A stretch of 64,000 nt of DNA from Spirochaetia bacterium. Its GTDB lineage: Bacteria; Spirochaetota; Leptospiria; Turneriellales; JAOUOS01. The notes beneath the pieces are model-generated. The model was not told the origin of the DNA and did not search any database. It saw only the letters and a program-made list of their open reading frames with translations. The DNA lies in assembly GCA_029880265.1 (NCBI GenBank), contig JAOUOT010000010.1, positions 1-64,000 of the forward strand, read 5' to 3'. The translations under genes were made by a program, and so were the position numbers. Numbering within the stretch: position 1 is the first letter of the stretch; each line of letters begins with the position of its first letter. This document shows, in pieces, positions 58,141-64,000 of this stretch.

Positions 58141-61113
58141 TTAATATCTGCAGATATCGTGATAAAGGCAATTCTCGCAAATGTCTTTTACTTTAGAATA
58201 TTTGTCTTTTTTGAAGTACTCTGAAACAGGAAGAAACCTCTTTTCTAATAATATGTTATAAAGCGTATGAAATGATTCTTTGTATTTTTTCATAAAGTCA
58301 AAATTATTTATTTCTTCACGGCTTAGGTTTTGCAGAAACGCGGCAGGCGTAATTTTCTCGCGCCCATAATCTTGAATAAAAGAAATCGCCGCCGAAAACA
58401 AACTTTTATCTTTTGTTGAGCCGAAGTTTTCTTCGGCCGCTTTGATATAAATTATCAGCTGCAAATCAAATAAATTGTCAAAGAAAAGATTTTCATTTTT
58501 TGCGGTTTGTTTTCCAGTTTTATAATCAATGATTGTAAAAAGTTTTTTTTCTAAATTATAATCTATTCTGTCTATTCTGCCGCGAATATAAAAAGGCTCT
58601 ATATAAATATCTTCAAACTTATATTCTGTATCAAAAGGAATATTTTCAGAAAAAGGATGCTTGTTTTCTCGGGCCAATAGAAAAAAATTTTCAAAAAATT
58701 CAATAAATCTAATTCTTTGAAGCGATTCGTCGGCCGTCAAAAGTCTGCCGGTTTGTCCGGGAATTTTTATATTAAACAGCGCCTTATCAAAAGAATCGTT
58801 TAACAGTTCTCTTAAATGTTTCTTTTCAATTTTTAAGGCGAATTGACGATATGAAGAGTTTTTATCTTCTTTTTTAAGGCTCTTCATTAGATGAGCGGCG
58901 GCCGAATGAAATAATTCTCCGCGTAGAGAGCCTGTATAATTAAAATTAGATTTTTTAGAAAGGTTATTTTTCAAATTTAATCTATTTTGAAACCAATATT
59001 TTTTGGGACATTCAGACAATGTAATAAGATTTGAAACAGAAATTTTGTTTTCAATAATTTGATCTTTCTTATCGAGACCGTTTTTAAGGTCGTTTTCTTT
59101 TTCGTTAACAGCGAATTGTTTTATGTTTTTTTCATAACGCTTTAATAATATATTTGAACTATTATTTACTGAGATCGTTTCTCCCTCGAAAATCATCTTT
59201 TCATAAAAAGGTATGCAATCAATTATTTCTTCAACCGAGGCGCTTTCTTTGTTTTTTAAGGCGTTATTCGCGTTTTCAAAAGAGAAATTTCGAAAAATTT
59301 CAATTATAATATCGCTGGGATATGGCTCTTTTTCAACATTGTAAGAAAGCGTAAGATATTTTGCAGTCGTGAAATATTCGATATTTTTAGATATCTCGTA
59401 AAATTTATTTGATTTGATTAGTTTTTTTGTAAATTCGCTTTCGAAATCAAGAATACCTGAAATCGAAGAAAATGAAGGATACGCAAAGTTCAAGGCGCAG
59501 ACAATTAATTCATGGGGGGCAGAATGAAGACCTTCAGAGACATGTCTTATGGTAATGCCCAATGAATCGTCTTTATTCATATCGTTTGCCCGATAAATAT
59601 TGTGCGCGGTTGAATTTATTTCTCTTTTTAACATTTCGAAAAATTTGTCTCTTTTGATATTTTCGGGATAAATTTCGTCTAAGAATCTGAATTGGTCTAA
59701 TAACTTAAAAATATCTTTTACATAATGTTCATGGTCTTTATTTATTCCCGCAGAGATTGTTTCTTTTGTAAAAGAATATTTTCGAATAATACGATGCAAT
59801 ATATCGGCGTAATAAGAAGGCTTTTCAAAAGATTTGATAACTTTAATTTCATCGATTAATAAAGAAAGCGTATCAAAAAAATTAATTATTATTTTAGATG
59901 GATGATTTTTAATAATGCTTAGCAAAAACTCAAGATCGCCGGCCAAAAAATTAACTTTTTCGCTAAATTCTTTTTGCCACAAATAAGGGTCTGTTATTTT
60001 GTTCTTTAATTTTCTATGAAGAAAAGATTTTTTAAAAAATGCAGACGTGAAGATTTTTAATAATTCGTCAATTTGAATTTTACGTCTGCTGAAAAAACCC
60101 AGGATTAAAATATCGATGACTTGCGCAATAAACCAGAAATATCCGAAAGTTTTATCTTTGACTTTATCTCTAATATCAAGGGGAATTTTTCTTTCATTAA
60201 ATAATTCGGCTAGATAGTGCAAAATATTCTTATCGGCGTACATTATTTGAATATCATAAAGAGGAATATTTCTCTCTATGGCCGATAAGGTTTTTTCCAG
60301 AGCAAGGCAGGCCTCTGAATATAGCGATTCTGTTTTGAAGATTTGTATTTTTGTATCGTTTTTATTTTTTTTGAAAGAGTATATTTTTTTATTTTCTATT
60401 TCAGTCAGAAATTTCTTTTGTAAACTATTCTCTGTTTTAGAGTTTATGGTCAATATGTTCCAGTTTAGTTTGTAAAAAAAATTTAATATTTCTAATTTAT
60501 GATATTCAACCTCGTTGAGCTCTAATGGGAAAAGCCATATAATATTTCTCGTTAATTGATTTTCAGTTTCATTGTTTTCCTGATTTAAAAATTCTTTTTT
60601 ATGCAATCGCAGGTAAGAAGGCAAATTTATATACCCGTGTTTTTTTAATTCGTTGTCTATTCTAGAAAAAATATCAAGTAAAGCGGCGGTTTTTGCCGAT
60701 TTTTTCTCTTGTGAAGATTTCATAAGAGTATCGTGAAGCCAGATATATTTTCTATAGAAATTTAATACTTCGGTTTTAAATCCTGAAAGATTTTCTATGG
60801 CGCTAAAATAAGAGTTCTCTTTTTTATTTTCGTTAATAACTTTTTCGAGAATAATTTCTTCTATAAAAGGAGAAGTTTGAATTTTTTCATGCCGGCCAAA
60901 TTCTTGAAAATATTGAATCGTATCTTTGAGCCAGTCGTCTAAAGTAAAAAAACGGACATTAAATAAAGATTCGATATTTAATTTCTTGTGTATATATATA
61001 CGCCATCTTATTATATCTGCCGTAGTTTGGCACAATAGTATCGTATTCGTCGAGCCTGGTTTTTCGAATTTAGGAATTAACTTTTCTAAGACTTCTTTTA
61101 TTTTATCTTCCAT
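58141..61113 (-). CDS. AddB/RecB-family PD-(D/E)XK nuclease with Fe-S cluster, helicase motifs degenerate
   Basis: This 990-residue protein resembles AddB. The C-terminal nuclease domain has YIRGRIDRIDY, FTIIDYKTGK (the PD-(D/E)XK core Asp and Lys) and LQLIIYIKAAEE. The four cysteines of an AddB-type 4Fe-4S cluster appear as SECPKKYWF near residue 700 and CENCLYHDIC at the C-terminus. The N-terminal region aligns in style with an inactivated superfamily I helicase (GSTNTILLCQTTADII), but no Walker A GKT is present. AddA is not in the window. It may work with a separate helicase in double-strand break end processing, or alone as a nuclease. The neighbouring genes are unrelated. Confidence 0.78.
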   Translation of the reverse strand: MEDKIKEVLEKLIPKFEKPGSTNTILLCQTTADIIRWRIYIHKKLNIESLFNVRFFTLDDWLKDTIQYFQEFGRHEKIQTSPFIEEIILEKVINENKKENSYFSAIENLSGFKTEVLNFYRKYIWLHDTLMKSSQEKKSAKTAALLDIFSRIDNELKKHGYINLPSYLRLHKKEFLNQENNETENQLTRNIIWLFPLELNEVEYHKLEILNFFYKLNWNILTINSKTENSLQKKFLTEIENKKIYSFKKNKNDTKIQIFKTESLYSEACLALEKTLSAIERNIPLYDIQIMYADKNILHYLAELFNERKIPLDIRDKVKDKTFGYFWFIAQVIDILILGFFSRRKIQIDELLKIFTSAFFKKSFLHRKLKNKITDPYLWQKEFSEKVNFLAGDLEFLLSIIKNHPSKIIINFFDTLSLLIDEIKVIKSFEKPSYYADILHRIIRKYSFTKETISAGINKDHEHYVKDIFKLLDQFRFLDEIYPENIKRDKFFEMLKREINSTAHNIYRANDMNKDDSLGITIRHVSEGLHSAPHELIVCALNFAYPSFSSISGILDFESEFTKKLIKSNKFYEISKNIEYFTTAKYLTLSYNVEKEPYPSDIIIEIFRNFSFENANNALKNKESASVEEIIDCIPFYEKMIFEGETISVNNSSNILLKRYEKNIKQFAVNEKENDLKNGLDKKDQIIENKISVSNLITLSECPKKYWFQNRLNLKNNLSKKSNFNYTGSLRGELFHSAAAHLMKSLKKEDKNSSYRQFALKIEKKHLRELLNDSFDKALFNIKIPGQTGRLLTADESLQRIRFIEFFENFFLLARENKHPFSENIPFDTEYKFEDIYIEPFYIRGRIDRIDYNLEKKLFTIIDYKTGKQTAKNENLFFDNLFDLQLIIYIKAAEENFGSTKDKSLFSAAISFIQDYGREKITPAAFLQNLSREEINNFDFMKKYKESFHTLYNILLEKRFLPVSEYFKKDKYSKVKDICENCLYHDICRY

Positions 61114-61167
61114 GATAATTTTATCCGATATTTTACACTTTTAACAAGGTAAATGACGGGGAAACAA

Positions 61168-61905
61168 CTATAAAATAAGAATCGCGCAAAAAAATAAGAT
61201 AAGGGTTTCGATTATTTCGTTAGAGGCTCCTAAAAGATCTCCGGTCACTCCTCCTATTTTTTTATAAAACCAGAAACCCAAAAGAGCGGTAAAAAGCATG
61301 CCGCCTGATAAAAAAGCAACGCCTGTAAAATTTAATAATACGTACAGCGTAAGCGCCGATACCATAAGCGCCGCAACAAAATGAGCGGTTTTCGCCCGCG
61401 TAACAATGTTATATCCTGTGCCTTGAGATCTGGCATATGGCAGAAAAACCGCCAAGAGAACCATTCCCGTGCGCGAAATAGCAAAAGGCATAAATAAAAA
61501 CATTTCATTATTATGATCTATCAGCCTGGCAATAGAAATAAGTTTTATAAGCGGTATTAAAAGTAAGGCAATCATTCCGAAGACGCCTATATGCGTATCT
61601 TTCATAATGGCGAGAATTTTATTTTTTTCATAGGCTCCGAAAAAACCGTCGGCCCAATCGGCAAGCCCGTCTAAATGCAAACCTCGGGTAAAAATAACGC
61701 TTAACAATAGAATGAAAACGGCAATCAGCTCAGAAGATACTACGTTTGCCGTTTTGAATATTAAAACAGAGAGCCAAAATAATAAAGATAAAAAAAATCC
61801 AATCGCGGGAAACCAGATAAGCGATTGAGCGTAATTATCTTGGCTCTTGCCGGGCAAATTAAAAACGGTTAGCGTTCGTAATGCCGTGAGAAAAGAAGAA
61901 TACAT
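61168..61905 (-). CDS. cobS: Adenosylcobinamide-GDP ribazoletransferase
   Basis: CobS joins alpha-ribazole (phosphate) to adenosylcobinamide-GDP, forming the lower ligand loop of cobalamin. The 245-residue membrane protein has the family signature RGLHLDGLADWADGFFGAYEK near residue 75, then MKDTHIGVFGMIAL, and five or six membrane segments, with GGVTGDLLGASNEIIET at the C-terminus. It overlaps cobT by one base (TGATG), so translation is coupled. As the last gene of the minus-strand cob cluster it lies 54 bp before the AddB-like gene. The length is normal. Confidence 0.95.
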   Translation of the reverse strand: MYSSFLTALRTLTVFNLPGKSQDNYAQSLIWFPAIGFFLSLLFWLSVLIFKTANVVSSELIAVFILLLSVIFTRGLHLDGLADWADGFFGAYEKNKILAIMKDTHIGVFGMIALLLIPLIKLISIARLIDHNNEMFLFMPFAISRTGMVLLAVFLPYARSQGTGYNIVTRAKTAHFVAALMVSALTLYVLLNFTGVAFLSGGMLFTALLGFWFYKKIGGVTGDLLGASNEIIETLILFFCAILIL

Positions 61906-62960
61906 CAGCTTTTTTCGGTTACCCCCGCAGAAGAGAAAGTGGCCATTTCGTTATAAATCTTAATTGACGCTTCTATGATAGAAATTGCCAAAGCAGCGCC
62001 GGTTCCTTCGCCAAGGCGCATGTCTAAATTTAAAATAGGTTTCTCGTTTAATTCTTCGAGTAATCTTATGTGTCCCTTTTCTTTAGAAAGGTGGCTGAAA
62101 AAAAGATAATCTTTGATATCTTCATTCAGACGTACGGCCGTTAAAGCGGCGGCTGATGATATAAATCCGTCGACAACAACGGGAATTTTACGAATTGCGG
62201 CGCCTAGAATAAGCCCTAAAATTCCCGCAATTTCAAAACCTCCGACAGATGTTAAAACTTCAAGAGGGTTTTTATCTTTCGCGTTATTGATTTCAAGGGC
62301 TTTTTCAATGATTTCAGCCTTTATTTTTATTTTATCTTCAGAAAGACCTGTTCCCGCGCCTGTTACGTCGTATACGGGGCAGGGCAAAAGGCACGCGTAA
62401 ATAGCCGAAGAGGGGGTCGTGTTGGCAATGCCCATCTCTCCTGTGCCAAGAATATCAACTCCCTTTTCTGCGGCGGCCTCTGCGCAGTCTATGCCCGCTT
62501 TTATCGCCTGAAGACATTCTTCTTCGGTCATAGCGGGGCCCTTGAGCATATTGGCTGTGCCTTCTTTTACTTTCTTTTTTTCTAACAGGGGATGATCTGC
62601 AAATTCATTGATAACGCCGATATCGACAATTACATTTTCAATGCCCCCGTGTTTTGACAGAACATTAACGGCGGCTCCTTCGGTTATCATATTTAAAACC
62701 ATCTGGTAAGTTACCGCCTGCGGAAAAGCCGACACGCCTTCTTCGGCAATACCGTGATCGCCTGCAAAGGTATAAATCGCCTTTTTTTGCAAGGCCGGTT
62801 TTGTTGTATTCTGAATTAAACAGAATTTTTCTGCGAAATTTTCAAGCCTTCCGAGACTGCCCTGTGGTTTGGTTAAGTCGTCTTGATGTTTTTGAATTTC
62901 TTCTTTTAAGTTTTTATCTGTCGGATTTATGTTTTTAGCAAGTTCAATTATCTCTTTCAT
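61905..62960 (-). CDS. cobT: Nicotinate-nucleotide-dimethylbenzimidazole phosphoribosyltransferase
   Basis: CobT activates the lower base (for example dimethylbenzimidazole) with phosphoribose from nicotinate mononucleotide. The 351-residue sequence has QDDLTKPQGSLGRLENFAEK, TFAGDHGIAEEGVSAFPQAV, ILGTGEMGIANTTPSSAI, VLTSVGGFEIAGILG, and the catalytic Glu region LDMRLGEGTGAALAIS. The ATG is preceded by AAGGA. It lies between cobU and cobS in the usual order. All features of an active enzyme are present. The lower base used by this organism cannot be told. Confidence 0.96.
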   Translation of the reverse strand: MKEIIELAKNINPTDKNLKEEIQKHQDDLTKPQGSLGRLENFAEKFCLIQNTTKPALQKKAIYTFAGDHGIAEEGVSAFPQAVTYQMVLNMITEGAAVNVLSKHGGIENVIVDIGVINEFADHPLLEKKKVKEGTANMLKGPAMTEEECLQAIKAGIDCAEAAAEKGVDILGTGEMGIANTTPSSAIYACLLPCPVYDVTGAGTGLSEDKIKIKAEIIEKALEINNAKDKNPLEVLTSVGGFEIAGILGLILGAAIRKIPVVVDGFISSAAALTAVRLNEDIKDYLFFSHLSKEKGHIRLLEELNEKPILNLDMRLGEGTGAALAISIIEASIKIYNEMATFSSAGVTEKS

Positions 62961-62973
62961 TTTTTTTCCTTTT

Positions 62974-63489
62974 TTATTTAATTTTTAAGGGCAGTCCGCT
63001 TACCATAAAGTAAGCCTCGCCCGATTTTTGCGCCGTTTTTTGATTTAGTGTTCCCATCTCGTCTCTAAACTGGCGCGCTATTTTGTTTTCGGGAACAATT
63101 CCCATGCCTAATTCATTGCTGATAATAATGAGAGGCTTTGAAAAAGAGCATAAAGATTTCAGAAAAAAATCAATTTCAAACGCTCTTTCTTTTTCATCTT
63201 TTACAAATAAATTCGAAAGCCAAAGCGTTAAACAGTCAATAATTACAACGTCATATTGTTCTTGAATATTTAACAAGACAGGGCCAAGGCGGTATGGCTC
63301 TTCAATCGTCAGATAGCTTTTATCTCTTTGGGCCTTGTGAAGCTCGATTCTTTGTTTCATCTCGTTGTCGCAAGCTTCAGCCGTGGCAATATATATCTTA
63401 TTTTGGTACGAAGAGGCCAGGGTTAAAGCGTAACCGCTTTTTCCGCTTCTTGCGCCGCCGGCTATGTATATTATGTTATTTTTTTTCAT
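62974..63489 (-). CDS. cobU: Adenosylcobinamide kinase / guanylyltransferase
   Basis: CobU phosphorylates adenosylcobinamide and adds GMP, making adenosylcobinamide-GDP. I start at ATG 63489 rather than the ORF-track 63528, because MKKNNIIYIAGGARSGKSGY places the P-loop (GGARSGKS) at the usual position, and the upstream codons belong to the end of cobC. The following IYIATAEACDNEMKQRIELH and RDKSYLTIEEPYRL carry the guanylation His region. VVIIDCLTLWLSNLF and IISNELGMGIVPENKIARQF are typical of the family. It overlaps cobC by 14 bp and is followed by cobT. Confidence 0.95.
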   Translation of the reverse strand: MKKNNIIYIAGGARSGKSGYALTLASSYQNKIYIATAEACDNEMKQRIELHKAQRDKSYLTIEEPYRLGPVLLNIQEQYDVVIIDCLTLWLSNLFVKDEKERAFEIDFFLKSLCSFSKPLIIISNELGMGIVPENKIARQFRDEMGTLNQKTAQKSGEAYFMVSGLPLKIK

Positions 63490-64000
63490 AGGTAATATTA
63501 AGAGCCGAAAGGGTTCCGTATTTTTCAAATAAGTTTAAAATACTTAAAGAACCGGTGCTTACCTGAAAAGCCGCATATTTTTGATAAGGAATTCCCAGAA
63601 AACGGCAGAGAAGAAAAGTGATAACACCCTTATGGGCGACGGCCGCAATTTCTTTGTTTTTACTTAAAATAAAGAAATCGGCCAGTTCTTCAATGCGTTT
63701 AATGAAGTTTTTAACGCTTTCGCCTTCGGGAAATGCGAAGTTTTCAAAATCGTTTTCCCATTTATTAATCATCTCTTTATTCTTTTTTGTTATTTCTTTG
63801 AGGCGCTGATTTTCCCAAAGGCCAAAATCTATTTCGCATAGTTTTGGCAGAGATTCTATTTTTCTGTCTTTAAATAGTATTTCTGCCGATTGTCTGGCCC
63901 TTAGCAACGGGCTGTGCAGTATAAGGGCGTTTTCAGATAACTTAAATTGCGCGGCCATGGTTTCCATTTCTCTTACGCCAGATTTCGTTAAAGGCAGATC
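63476..64000 (-). CDS. cobC: Alpha-ribazole phosphatase / histidine phosphatase (CobC), 5' end outside the window
   Basis: This is a partial histidine-phosphatase-superfamily protein; the frame is open to the right edge (DLPLTKSGVREMETMA upstream of the ORF-track Met), so the N-terminal RHG motif lies outside. The visible part has LHSPLLRARQSAEIL, LCEIDFGLWENQRLKEI, the catalytic Glu region FPEGESVKNFIKRI, and VAHKGVITFLLCRFLG with the second catalytic His. CobC removes phosphate from alpha-ribazole phosphate in cobalamin loop assembly. Its place directly before cobU, with a 14-bp overlap, makes CobC more likely than phosphoglycerate mutase. Confidence 0.88.
   Translation of the reverse strand, partial: DLPLTKSGVREMETMAAQFKLSENALILHSPLLRARQSAEILFKDRKIESLPKLCEIDFGLWENQRLKEITKKNKEMINKWENDFENFAFPEGESVKNFIKRIEELADFFILSKNKEIAAVAHKGVITFLLCRFLGIPYQKYAAFQVSTGSLSILNLFEKYGTLSALNITYEKK

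Noticed and set aside
1-64000. CRISPR arrays, tRNA or rRNA genes
   Set aside because: I saw no regularly spaced direct repeats with unique spacers and no cloverleaf or rRNA-like segments in the gaps between genes; a tRNA or Rfam scan would settle this.

Overview
The window reads as an AT-rich spirochaete chromosome segment. Three features point there. The first is a TRAP transporter with a TatT-type lipoprotein, a DctP-like receptor and a fused DctQM permease, the arrangement described for Treponema pallidum Tp0956/Tp0957. The second is a 1874-residue coiled-coil protein of the SpiroCoCo type, with one N-terminal membrane segment and a C-terminal helix-turn-helix-like tail. The third is a set of relaxed lipoboxes. 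The family or genus cannot be fixed from the sequence alone. No rRNA, tRNA, CRISPR array or intact transposase was seen.

Layout. 1-5 kb: the 5' part of a type III glutamine synthetase (-) and the TatT-TatP-DctQM operon (+). 5-7.5 kb: a trehalose-6-phosphate synthase/phosphatase remnant with serial deletions (-), next to a GH15 glycosidase (-). 7.6-10.5 kb: a MITE-like element, then an LsrF-like aldolase/thiolase, a zinc alcohol dehydrogenase and HisF (+). 10.7-19 kb: a Cache-PAS-GGDEF cyclase, an OstA/LptA-like lipoprotein, a YihY-family membrane protein carrying a beta-propeller-like insertion, TruA and alanine racemase (+). 19-25.5 kb (-): a small exported protein, hemerythrin, threonine synthase, dGTPase, a VWA-FHA protein, signal peptidase I and a monohaem cytochrome. 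25.7-30.4 kb: a hybrid histidine kinase (+), rpmH-rnpA-yidD (-), an aminotransferase and a CYTH protein (+). 30.5-35 kb: an accessory zone with an unknown AT-hook-bearing protein, worn toxin-antitoxin genes and several hairpin-rich repeats. 35-42.5 kb: DoxX, an Ig-like lipoprotein, B12-dependent ribonucleotide reductase, and an RCK/USP protein with a CPA2 antiporter. 43-48.6 kb: the giant coiled-coil gene. 48.7-57.9 kb: RecG, PrmC, a DHH phosphoesterase, and an operon joining a histidine kinase, a response regulator and an ABC transporter. 58-64 kb (-): an AddB-like nuclease and cobS-cobT-cobU-cobC, cut by the window end.

How the genes work together. Cobalamin nucleotide-loop assembly (cobC/U/T/S) and an adenosylcobalamin-dependent ribonucleotide reductase lie in the same window, which suggests real dependence on B12. 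Envelope functions recur: the TRAP system, the OstA-like lipoprotein, the YihY fusion, LepB, YidD, a LolD-like ABC transporter and the large coiled-coil protein. Sensory genes are frequent for the length: a GGDEF protein, a hybrid kinase, a kinase plus response regulator, VWA-FHA and hemerythrin.

The least explained items are listed here. (1) Ten exact 44-residue tandem units lie inside the coiled-coil protein. (2) Composite hairpin elements keep their linkers while both stem arms change together. (3) The YihY protein carries five Asp-box repeats between membrane segments. (4) A 20-bp perfect palindrome abuts a -35 box. (5) Two MITE-like elements are present. All functional calls come from reading motifs; no database search was run.
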